IMG/VR virus record: IMGVR_UViG_3300005253_000273 | Span: 1 to 52,257 of that record | Length of the DNA stretch: 52,257 nt | Source: a virus | Direction: 5' to 3' (one strand) | Part shown: piece by piece, positions 5,306 through 12,815 of the stretch | Position numbering within the stretch: position 1 is the first letter of the stretch | Layout: every line of letters starts with the position of its first letter | Program-made: the position numbers and the translations under genes | The notes under the pieces: model-generated | Told to the model about the DNA's origin: nothing | Database searches by the model: none | What the model saw: the letters and a program-made list of their open reading frames with translations, nothing else

Positions 5306-7233
5306 TCCAATCCAACAAACAAGTCCCAGACTGGGGTGATGCTTCATCCCGCTTCATCCTCATTGGAGAGGCTCCAGGCCAAGAGGAGGAACACCGGGGA
5401 CAGCCTTTTGTAGGAGCTTCAGGACTCAAGCTCAATGAATGGTGGGCCAGAGCAGGACTTCATCGGGGAATGTTTTATATTACAAATGTTCTTCCCTTTC
5501 GGCCTTGGAATAATGATATCTCTAAGGTTCCTCAAGAAGAACTTGATTACTGGTCGGAGCATCTCAGGAAAAAGATTAGTGGTCTGCCTGATCCTTTCAT
5601 CCTGATCCCAACAGGGAAGACAGCTCTTAGGGCTCTTCTCGGAAAAGATAATATCTCAGACCTTAGAGGATCTATACTATCTTACGAAGATGGTCATCGG
5701 ACAATCAAGATGATTCCAACTATTCATCCAGCAGCAACTTTTAGGACTAAGAAGAAGAAGTTTGAAGCCAGATGTATTTATGACTGGATGCGGATTGCAT
5801 ATGAGGGGCAGTTTCAGGAAATTAAGTTACCGAAGCGTGAACATTACACAGCACCTACCGATGCAGATTGTGCGGGTTATGCAGCATCCATTTTGGCGGA
5901 GCCTAATAAGCCGTTAGCAGTAGATATTGAGACTCATCCACAGGAAGGAATTACTTGTGTGGGATTTGCTTGGTCTAAAGATTATTCATTCACAATCCCC
6001 CTCGGAATCAGGCGTCAAATCCACCTCACCGGAAATAAACCCAAGGAAGCTAGAGAACGGGAAACAAAGAAAGCCAATGACCGTATCTCCAAAGCAGTAT
6101 TCCACAAGGAACACCCTCTTGAAAGTTACCACACAAAGAAGAGAGAATTGAATGCAATTGAGAAGTGGAGAACTCAAAAGAACCCTCTTAAGACGATTTG
6201 TAGGATTGTAGAAGAATACGAACTGGAACATAAATTACCTTCAGAACCTTGGAAATCAGATTCGGGATACTTTATTACGGTTGGTTACTGGGAAACAGAG
6301 GAGCAGAATGAAAAAGCAAAAGAGATTATCAAATCGCTCATTGAAGGAGACAATCCACTCATTTTCCACCATGGATTCTATGACACTTATTGGCTTACAG
6401 ATAAGGTTTACTGGCTTAAAGAATTTATTGGATGTGAAATAAAGAATTGGTACTGGGATACCTTGGCTATGCACCATTGTCTTGTCCCCAATGAGGAACA
6501 CACACTTGACTTTCTCGCCTCTGTCTATACCTCAGAACCATTCTGGAAAAAAGAAACCAAGGAAGCAGAAGCCAGTGGGAAGTATTACAAAAAGCAGGAA
6601 GTTCTTTGGAGGTATAACGGAAAGGATGTAGCTGTCACTTTTGAGTTGTATGAGAAGTTCCTGAAGATGCTCCAGGATTCTGGAAGGATGGATTTCTATT
6701 GGAAGCATTATTACAACTTGTTTGAGCCTCTTCTAGAGCTGTCGCTAACTGGAATCAAAGCTGATACTGAGAAGAGGGATCAGAGACGGGTGGAGTTTCG
6801 AGAAGAGCTTAATAATTTATTCATCGAGATCGAGAAGCAGGCAGGAAAGGCTCTTCATGGAAAGATTGCCCTCTCTACAAAGAAAGTCCAGGAGTACCTC
6901 TATGAAGACTTGAAGCTTCCCAAACAGAAACGCTATCGGCCGGATAAAAAGGAAAAGACTTCTACAGCTGATGAGCTGGCAATCAGGACTTTGATGCTAA
7001 GGTTTCCTGAAAAGTTAAATGTGGTAGGAGAGAAGATTCTCAGGTGTCAGAGATTGAATAAGTTATTAGGGTATCTCAAAGAAGCAAAACTTGATCCTGA
7101 TGGAAGATTAAGGAGTCAATACAAATTTAATACAACTACAGGCCGTTTAGCTTCTGGCTCTAATCCCTATGGAAGTGGCGACAATGCCCAGAACCAGGAC
7201 TTGGAATTGAGGGATATTTATGTTGCGGGATAG
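5302..7233 (+). CDS. UDG-like / 3'-5' exonuclease / PolA N-terminal part
   Basis: This 643-aa protein is the front of a family A DNA polymerase. Residues 15-170 resemble a family 4 uracil-DNA glycosylase: GEAPG at 22-26, PFVG at 35-38, HPAA at 142-145; the four Fe-S Cys of that family are not seen. Residues 205-450 are a DnaQ-like proofreading domain: DIET at 208-211, HHGFYD at 356-361, YNGKD at 438-442, with an extra lysine-rich stretch between the first two. Residues 455-643 are the polymerase thumb, ending in the conserved TTGRLASG region and LELRDIYVAG. The chain stops exactly before motif A, which begins the separate gene at 8682..9455. Start 5302 is set by GGAGG at 5292-5296. The halves presumably assemble. 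Confidence 0.88.
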   Translation: MIQSNKQVPDWGDASSRFILIGEAPGQEEEHRGQPFVGASGLKLNEWWARAGLHRGMFYITNVLPFRPWNNDISKVPQEELDYWSEHLRKKISGLPDPFILIPTGKTALRALLGKDNISDLRGSILSYEDGHRTIKMIPTIHPAATFRTKKKKFEARCIYDWMRIAYEGQFQEIKLPKREHYTAPTDADCAGYAASILAEPNKPLAVDIETHPQEGITCVGFAWSKDYSFTIPLGIRRQIHLTGNKPKEARERETKKANDRISKAVFHKEHPLESYHTKKRELNAIEKWRTQKNPLKTICRIVEEYELEHKLPSEPWKSDSGYFITVGYWETEEQNEKAKEIIKSLIEGDNPLIFHHGFYDTYWLTDKVYWLKEFIGCEIKNWYWDTLAMHHCLVPNEEHTLDFLASVYTSEPFWKKETKEAEASGKYYKKQEVLWRYNGKDVAVTFELYEKFLKMLQDSGRMDFYWKHYYNLFEPLLELSLTGIKADTEKRDQRRVEFREELNNLFIEIEKQAGKALHGKIALSTKKVQEYLYEDLKLPKQKRYRPDKKEKTSTADELAIRTLMLRFPEKLNVVGEKILRCQRLNKLLGYLKEAKLDPDGRLRSQYKFNTTTGRLASGSNPYGSGDNAQNQDLELRDIYVAG

Positions 7234-7241
7234 GAGGACGA

Positions 7242-7475
7242 ATGTATAAAAATTTTGGGATTAGGATTAAAAAAGGCTCATCAGAAGTCACTTTTGAGAA
7301 TTGTATCATTGCTTGTTGTGGTACATGTAAGTGGTGGGCACCTTGGAGTGAGGAAGATAACTGTGATGATGGTTATTGTGAAGAAGAAACAGCCTCATTA
7401 ACAGTTAAAGTAACTGGGCCTCAATTTGGTTGTAATTATTGGGAGTCTAAGGAGTCTACAGATGTTGCTGGATAG
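7242..7475 (+). CDS. small Cys-rich protein, CGTCKWW type, 77 aa
   Basis: The core reads ACCGTCKWW...DDGYCEEE...FGCNYWE, the same C-x2-C-KWW...FGC-x2-W layout as the 58-aa protein at 2830..3006, so zinc binding is likely. GGAGGACGA precedes the start, 8 bases after the polymerase N-part stop. It is the first of five genes lying between the two polymerase halves. Confidence 0.72.
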   Translation: MYKNFGIRIKKGSSEVTFENCIIACCGTCKWWAPWSEEDNCDDGYCEEETASLTVKVTGPQFGCNYWESKESTDVAG

Positions 7476-7509
7476 ACAAAAATAATAATCCACCTAACGA
7501 GGAATAGTC

Positions 7510-7827
7510 ATGGCCAGGAAAAAAGAAACACAAGCACAAAAGATGGAAAAAATGATTAAGAAAGTTTTAAAGGGGCATCAAGGTACCACGGTCTCGAATA
7601 ATGTTTTTACCGGTATAAAGTTCGATGCTGAAATTGCCTCAACAATAACAGCTATAGCGGAAGGACTTATAGAAAACGCTAAGGGCCTTCGAGCATTATC
7701 GGGATTTTTAAAGGCATCCAGCGTTAGTATTGGCTCCTTATTAGAAATAGGGGCATCGCTTGCTCCAGGAGAGGTAGAAATGGAGAAGGGAGTGAGGACA
7801 TATGACACTTTTGGAGAAGAAGAATGA
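7510..7827 (+). CDS. hypothetical protein, 105 aa
   Basis: A lysine-rich start (MARKKETQAQKMEKMIKKVL) leads into small-residue-rich helices (ALSGFLKASSVSIGSLLEIGA). No transmembrane run is long enough to be convincing. CGAGGAATAGTC lies upstream; the stop overlaps the dCTP deaminase start. Family not recognised. Confidence 0.7.
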   Translation: MARKKETQAQKMEKMIKKVLKGHQGTTVSNNVFTGIKFDAEIASTITAIAEGLIENAKGLRALSGFLKASSVSIGSLLEIGASLAPGEVEMEKGVRTYDTFGEEE

Positions 7828-8306
7828 TTCTGGCTGATAAACAAATTAAAGAATTACTTGTGAATCATGAATTGCTGACTCCTTACGAACTGGAGAAGAA
7901 AGTCTTCGAGGGAGTTTCTTACGGGCTTTCAAGTTGTAGTTATGATTTGAGGTTGGACAGATTTAACGGTCCTTCACATCCGTTTAATATTCTTCCAAAT
8001 CAATTTGCTCTCGGCTGTACTCTCGAACACATTAGAATGCCCAACAACATAGTAGGACTCATCAAGGATAAGTCAACTTGGGCGCGTAGAGGACTATCCG
8101 TATTCAACACTCTAATTGATCCCGGCTTCGAAGGACAAATTACCTTAGAGTTAAAGAATCAGGGGAACGACCTACTTGCACTTCCCCGGGGAATAGGCAT
8201 TGCCCAGATCATGTTCTTTGAGTGCGGAGAAGTAGAGAATCCTTACAACGGAAAATATCAGGGCCAGCAGGGAGTGACTGGTCCTATTGAGGAGACTGGC
8301 AAATGA
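7824..8306 (+). CDS. dcd: dCTP deaminase / dUTPase-like protein
   Basis: The 160-aa product fits the trimeric dCTP deaminase/dUTPase family. SSCSYDLRL matches the family's (S)YD-R/L strand, DKSTWARRGL matches the R-S-S-x-A-R-x-G active-site loop, IDPGFEGQITLEL matches D-P-G-(W/F)-x-G with the catalytic Glu, and KYQGQQG closes the C-terminal lid. It makes dUMP or dUTP from dCTP and feeds dTTP synthesis. It lies between the split polymerase halves, whose N-part carries a uracil-glycosylase-like domain, a suggestive uracil-handling context. Whether it is mono- or bifunctional cannot be told. Confidence 0.85.
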   Translation: MILADKQIKELLVNHELLTPYELEKKVFEGVSYGLSSCSYDLRLDRFNGPSHPFNILPNQFALGCTLEHIRMPNNIVGLIKDKSTWARRGLSVFNTLIDPGFEGQITLELKNQGNDLLALPRGIGIAQIMFFECGEVENPYNGKYQGQQGVTGPIEETGK

Positions 8307-8500
8307 CTGATAAAGGATTTGATGCAGGAGCAGGAATAATAATTACTCTGTTCTTTGGATTTATACTCTATATTCTCGGATATCATTTTGGCAAAGATCA
8401 AGCTCGACTTGAAATTAACGCTCTCCACACCCAAATCGAAAAACAGAATTGTGAGGAGAATACTATTCCTAGATTAAGGAAGGGGTTGTTGAAGAAATGA
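8303..8500 (+). CDS. single-pass membrane protein, 65 aa
   Basis: Residues about 11-30 (GIIITLFFGFILYILGYHFG) are one hydrophobic transmembrane segment, followed by a charged helical tail (DQARLEINALHTQIEKQ). It overlaps both neighbours by 4 bases. Function unknown. Confidence 0.72.
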   Translation: MTDKGFDAGAGIIITLFFGFILYILGYHFGKDQARLEINALHTQIEKQNCEENTIPRLRKGLLKK

Positions 8501-8685
8501 GTAAATTTGCCCTTTATTTTAAATCCACTCATTTTCCTCGAAGGCTCTTGGCAGGATACACTTTTTCAACTGAGGAAGAAGCTGAAGATTTCAAGGCACG
8601 AATGGTATCAGAGTGTTTGCGGAATGAGTATTGGGTAGAACAGATTGATATAAATTGGGATAAAGAGTTGAAGGAGCTGAAATGA
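8497..8685 (+). CDS. hypothetical protein, 62 aa
   Basis: A small alpha/beta protein (KFALYFKSTHFPRRLLAGYTF, then TEEEAEDFKARMVSECL). It overlaps the previous stop and the polymerase C-part start, so it is translated just before the polymerase palm. Family not recognised. Confidence 0.7.
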   Translation: MSKFALYFKSTHFPRRLLAGYTFSTEEEAEDFKARMVSECLRNEYWVEQIDINWDKELKELK

Positions 8686-9455
8686 AGCCCTTTCTGCTTG
8701 AATTGGATTTAAGCCAAGTAGAATCCCGCATCTGTTACATGCGCACAAGAAACTCTATCCTTGTGGCCCAAGCCCAGAGCCCACCTTGGGAATTTGATGG
8801 GCATACCGAGACAGCTCAGATGATCTACGGGGTGGAAAAACCTACCCCTACTCAACGATATCTAGGCAAAAAAACATCTCATGGAGTAATGAGGGGGATG
8901 CAGGGAAAGAAACTGGCTGATGAACTTTTGAAGGAAGGAACCGTAATGGCAGTCTCTGACTGTGACTGGCTGATCCAGCGGTATTTTGAAACGAAGCCAG
9001 CAATTCGAGATGTATATTTTACAGAAGTCCGTCAGCAAGTTTGGGACGAAAGAAGACTGGTTAATTCCTGGGGCCGGGTTATCGAGTGGCCTTATGATAA
9101 ATTTGGGGACGATCTCTATCGTGAGGCTTACTCGTGGCCCCTTCAGTCTGATGCTGCCGATCTGATAAATCAGCAGGGCTTGATTCCAATGTACCACTGG
9201 TTGAAAAATAGTAAAATGCATACAAAGATTCTTGCCCAAGTTCATGATTCACTTCTCTTTAATACTTGTATCGAAGAAGCCTATGATGTAGCACTGGCTT
9301 TCAAGGGATGGATTGCAAAGCCTATTGAGTATCCTGCTGGGCCGCTCTCGGTTCCAGTGACTTTTAAGATTGGAAGGACTTGGGCTGGAGATCATGAATG
9401 GAAACGATTACCGAGCAGAGAAGAATTTAATACTAAAATAGAAGAGATCATATGA
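8682..9455 (+). CDS. DNA polymerase I C-terminal part (palm/fingers)
   Basis: The 257-aa product begins almost at motif A: ELDLSQVESR, catalytic Asp at residue 9. Motif B follows as R59-x3-K63-x3-H67-G-x2-R71-GM, and motif C is VHD at 187-189 with the second catalytic Asp at 189. Relative to E. coli Pol I, the Phe762 position is His67 and the Tyr766 position is Arg71. Together with 5302..7233 it makes a complete proofreading polymerase, split in the short linker before motif A and separated by 1448 bp holding five genes. GAAGGAGCTGAA precedes the start. No intein or intron sequence is visible at the break. Confidence 0.9.
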   Translation: MKPFLLELDLSQVESRICYMRTRNSILVAQAQSPPWEFDGHTETAQMIYGVEKPTPTQRYLGKKTSHGVMRGMQGKKLADELLKEGTVMAVSDCDWLIQRYFETKPAIRDVYFTEVRQQVWDERRLVNSWGRVIEWPYDKFGDDLYREAYSWPLQSDAADLINQQGLIPMYHWLKNSKMHTKILAQVHDSLLFNTCIEEAYDVALAFKGWIAKPIEYPAGPLSVPVTFKIGRTWAGDHEWKRLPSREEFNTKIEEII

Positions 9456-9661
9456 TTAAAAAACCTGCCTTAGACTCAATCGACAAACGACTTCTCCACA
9501 TGCGGAGACTGTTCAACTTCATAAAAACGCACAGGCGGAATTGCCTGATGAATGATGCTTTCAAGTCACTCAAACGAGAAGCCAGAGGGCTTGATTCCAT
9601 GATGCGTGAAGCTGTTAAATCTGGTGATGTGGAGTTCAAGCCCCGTGAAAAAAAGGTATGA
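9452..9661 (+). CDS. hypothetical basic protein, 69 aa
   Basis: A basic helical protein (KRLLHMRRLFNFIKTHRRNC, FKSLKREARGLDSMMREAV). It overlaps the polymerase C-part by 4 bases and the helicase start by up to 17. DNA or RNA binding is possible from charge alone; no family recognised. Confidence 0.65.
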   Translation: MIKKPALDSIDKRLLHMRRLFNFIKTHRRNCLMNDAFKSLKREARGLDSMMREAVKSGDVEFKPREKKV

Positions 9662-10862
9662 AACAGACACCAATTTTTTGTCTCTTTATAGATACTATTG
9701 TGGAAATACCGAAGTCCCTGAGTTGTTTCATCTCTGGAGTGGTATCAGTCTGGTAGCATCCTGCATGGGTAATAATGTCTGGATAGAGAAGTTTAAGGGA
9801 GACAGGCTTTATCCCAATCTTTATATTCTCCTAATTGGTCCTTCAGCCAGTGGGAAGGGGATAGCTATCAACAAGGCTGTTAAGTTTGCGGATTTAGAGA
9901 CCTCGATTATGAATCCTTTTAGGATGTCTGGGACCAAACGAGGAAGTATCCAACTCTTAGTGCGTCCCAGGAGGTTTCCTGATCCCTTCTATCATGGTTC
10001 CAGGATCTACATGATCTCTCCAGAACTGGTCAATGACATTGGTTCCGGTCCTCTGGCAGATGAATGGGTTCGTTGGATGACAGCCATGTTTACTGAGACG
10101 GATACCAAGTGTACGGATACTACTGGCATACATGGTATTCAGGTTCTTGAAAATCCGCTGATTAACTGGTTAGGTGGAAGCACTGAAGAATGGATGCGAA
10201 AGAGTATTTCAGAGGATGCAATTACCGGAGGATTCTTTGCTCGAACTGTAGTGGTTCCTGGAGAAGTCAACTATGAACATCGAGTACACAAGCCTACAGT
10301 TCCTTGGGATTTTGAAGAGGTCAGAAACCACCTTTCCCGGAGAATCTCATACTTCTGTCGGATATACGGACAGATGGTTCTTTCACCGGATGCAGAGCAG
10401 ATTGATGCTCAATGGTACAACAATCGGCCAGCTCCCACAGAAGAATCTCTCAGTGCGATCTGGAACAGGGAGCATGATATCATTCTCAAAGTTGCAATGG
10501 TGATTGCCATGTGTGATCTTCTGCTCTGGGATGAAAGATATGATTTTATAATCAAAAGACATCATATCCAAGTTGCCCAAAAACTGGTTGCTGATGTGCG
10601 GGCAAACGTGGGAGCTATTATTAAACTGACTACTGATACAAGGGAATCAGCCATGTTTGAGACTGTAGTAAAGTATATTAAAGATGCCAAAAACGGAGTT
10701 GCCCATACGGCTCTCCTGAAGAAAGTTTATCCTAAAGGAATAGGATCGAAGCTCTTGGCGAATCTGGTAGCAACTCTTATGGAAGCGGGGCATGTAGAGA
10801 TTGAGTTTCGAGGGGAGAGAAGGGCTAAATATTATGTATGGAAGAGGAAGAGGTTAGGGTGA
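9645..10862 (+). CDS. DUF3987-like P-loop helicase/primase-helicase
   Basis: The product is about 405 aa from GTG at 9645 (alternatives: ATG 9627, GTG 9606). LYILLIGPSASGKG at about 60-72 is a Walker A, ISPEL is a probable Walker B strand, and WLGGSTEEW plus GGFFARTV resemble sensor/arginine-finger segments of DUF3987 phage and plasmid replication ATPases. The C-terminal 100 residues look like a winged helix (AHTALLKKVYPKGIG...LMEAGHVEIEFRG). It likely unwinds DNA for the split polymerase. No separate primase domain is recognised in the genome, so this protein or the host must prime. Confidence 0.7.
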   Translation: MKKRYETDTNFLSLYRYYCGNTEVPELFHLWSGISLVASCMGNNVWIEKFKGDRLYPNLYILLIGPSASGKGIAINKAVKFADLETSIMNPFRMSGTKRGSIQLLVRPRRFPDPFYHGSRIYMISPELVNDIGSGPLADEWVRWMTAMFTETDTKCTDTTGIHGIQVLENPLINWLGGSTEEWMRKSISEDAITGGFFARTVVVPGEVNYEHRVHKPTVPWDFEEVRNHLSRRISYFCRIYGQMVLSPDAEQIDAQWYNNRPAPTEESLSAIWNREHDIILKVAMVIAMCDLLLWDERYDFIIKRHHIQVAQKLVADVRANVGAIIKLTTDTRESAMFETVVKYIKDAKNGVAHTALLKKVYPKGIGSKLLANLVATLMEAGHVEIEFRGERRAKYYVWKRKRLG

Positions 10863-10933
10863 TGGGTGAGATAATATTTGAGATTACTTTACAGATTTTA
10901 ATTGTTACTGTTCTCCTGTTATGGTTTTTCTGA
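10862..10933 (+). CDS. 23-aa transmembrane micropeptide
   Basis: The frame starts with ATG overlapping the helicase stop (TGATG) and encodes MGEIIFEITLQILIVTVLLLWFF, a single hydrophobic helix with an acidic start. Its 3' end overlaps the 3' end of the convergent gene at 10905 by 29 bases. It closes the early operon. Coupling and hydrophobicity are the only support. Confidence 0.4.
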   Translation: MGEIIFEITLQILIVTVLLLWFF

Positions 10934-12815
10934 AATCCTCTGCATCCTTGAAAGTTCCATCAGGTCTTTGAAGATCCGGAAAGAATTGCTCAACTGGAAG
11001 TCCTGCATCTCTGAATTGCCGAATGAACCTGCTTCGGGTTTTGGGGTCAGCTGCAATGGTTCTGGAAGCAGAGCCCACAAGAACATCTGTAATGTTCTGA
11101 GTTACTTGAGCTACCAGTGGGTGGTTGTTAGTAAGTCGCAATCCTATAGTCAGCCACTTAGTTCCAGTCTCACTTGTCAATATTTTTGCTATCATTGCTG
11201 GAGAAAGTACAATAAGTCCTTGTTTGAACCTACTTCCGCTGACTGTATTGGTTGCTAGATTCAGCATCAAACCACCCTGCCCGATATTAATCAAGTTGAA
11301 TCCAGGTTTCACACGAGCAGCTTGAGTTAATTCATCCGGTCTAAATCTCTCAGCGATTGTGGCTATGTCCTGTAGGACTTGAATCTGGTTGTTGTTGAAG
11401 ACTTGTTGGAGACTTTCCAGTTGCTGCTTGTCGAGAACTTGATTAAAGTTCTCAATGTTACCCCGACTCATTAAATCATCCGCAAAAGCTCTCTGGAACA
11501 TAGGCCAGTCACGTTCACCGACAACACTTCTTAGGGCTTTAATGTTAGTTACATCACCAGTTTGGAAAAGTCCTTTGAATAAATCCTCCGGATCTTTGCT
11601 TACAACCTTTCTTCCAAGACCAGATTTCTGAAGCTCGAGCATTTCAATGAATCTGTCTTTGGCTTCCCGCAATACTGTGAGAGCTTCTGCTTTATCTCCT
11701 GTACCTTTAAATTCAGCCGCTTCAATACTTTCCGAGATTCCTTTGAAGAGTTGTTTGACTTCACCCTCTGGAAGATTCTTTAGTTTTGCGGTCTTGGCTC
11801 CGAGACGCTTCTGAAGTTCCCTTGCCTGCTCAAAAGTTATAAACTCTGAAAGTTCTCCAACCTCTTTTGCTAGCTTCTGAACAGCTCTGAATTGGAGACC
11901 CTTTGTTACGAGACTTTCCTGCCTTAATACTTCAGTGGCAGCTTGCTTGAATGCGTCCGTTGGAATGATTTTGGATTCACCTGCTAACTCACTAGCTTTA
12001 TCGAAGAGTCTCCCAGCTTCATTGTCTAAAATTTCAATCGTGTCATCGAAGGAACTCTTTGCAAACTCTCCAAGCTCAGACATTACTTTCCTGGGACCAG
12101 TCTTGTCCAAGAACCTATTCTGAAAAGCCTTAAATAACTTGACTCTATTATTGTTAAAGCGTTTTAAGATGCCGCCGGAGAGAAGCCCCTGTTTAGCAAA
12201 ACTTTCTAATCTTCCAAGAAAAGTCCGCGAAGTAATTTCAAATGGAGTTGGCTGTATTCCCAATCTCTCAAAAGCTTCCATTGCTGCAATGTCCTCTGGA
12301 AGAAGAGAGCTTGAAAACGGAGCAAGTCCAGTATTCTTGAAGCCTCTAGCTGCTCGTACAATACCTTGACCGCCAGCTTCTGCAACTAATCCGAAGACTC
12401 CTTCCTGTCCAATTCTCTTCATAGCTTCTTCAGATGTTTGAGGAGCTTTTGGATCAGAAGTGATCTGCATGATGATCTGTTCAATTGCTTCTCCAGCAGC
12501 AGAACCTAATGAAGCAAGTCCAGCCATTGCTGGAGGACCACCAGGAATTCCAAGAATACTACCACCAGTTCCTCCAATAACAGCGCCAAGGGGAAATCTC
12601 TCTTCTTCCGGCCCCACAATAGGTTCTTGTCCAGGAACTACTGCCTGACTAGGATCAAGATTTATATCAAGCTCTGGTTCTTCAGCGAGATCAAGGTCTC
12701 CAAGTCCCTCTTCTTTTCGCTGAAGTTCAAACATTCGCTTCTTCTTACGAAGTTCTTGTAGACGGGAAAACTTTTGCTCTGTTGTCTGTTGTTGTGGAAT
12801 TACGTTATCTACCAA
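10905..12815 (-). CDS. internal virion/ejection-type protein, 636 aa
   Basis: The last gene of the late unit encodes a large helical protein. Residues about 15-50 are a charged helix (LQELRKKKRMFELQRKE). Residues about 80-115 are a Gly/Ala-rich hydrophobic stretch (GAVIGGTGGSILGIPGG) able to cross a membrane. Long helices follow, and a short hydrophobic stretch lies near 555-570 (LIVLSPAMIAKIL). Size, helical content, membrane-prone segments and position after the nozzle gene match podovirus ejection proteins that leave the head with the DNA. Direct sequence similarity to a named family was not recognised. Confidence 0.6.
   Translation of the reverse strand: MVDNVIPQQQTTEQKFSRLQELRKKKRMFELQRKEEGLGDLDLAEEPELDINLDPSQAVVPGQEPIVGPEEERFPLGAVIGGTGGSILGIPGGPPAMAGLASLGSAAGEAIEQIIMQITSDPKAPQTSEEAMKRIGQEGVFGLVAEAGGQGIVRAARGFKNTGLAPFSSSLLPEDIAAMEAFERLGIQPTPFEITSRTFLGRLESFAKQGLLSGGILKRFNNNRVKLFKAFQNRFLDKTGPRKVMSELGEFAKSSFDDTIEILDNEAGRLFDKASELAGESKIIPTDAFKQAATEVLRQESLVTKGLQFRAVQKLAKEVGELSEFITFEQARELQKRLGAKTAKLKNLPEGEVKQLFKGISESIEAAEFKGTGDKAEALTVLREAKDRFIEMLELQKSGLGRKVVSKDPEDLFKGLFQTGDVTNIKALRSVVGERDWPMFQRAFADDLMSRGNIENFNQVLDKQQLESLQQVFNNNQIQVLQDIATIAERFRPDELTQAARVKPGFNLINIGQGGLMLNLATNTVSGSRFKQGLIVLSPAMIAKILTSETGTKWLTIGLRLTNNHPLVAQVTQNITDVLVGSASRTIAADPKTRSRFIRQFRDAGLPVEQFFPDLQRPDGTFKDAEDFRKTITGEQ

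Noticed and set aside
7234-8681. intein or intron between the polymerase halves
   Set aside because: The gap carries complete genes with their own ribosome sites and overlaps; no splice-type residues (Cys/Ser start, HN end) or intron core are seen.
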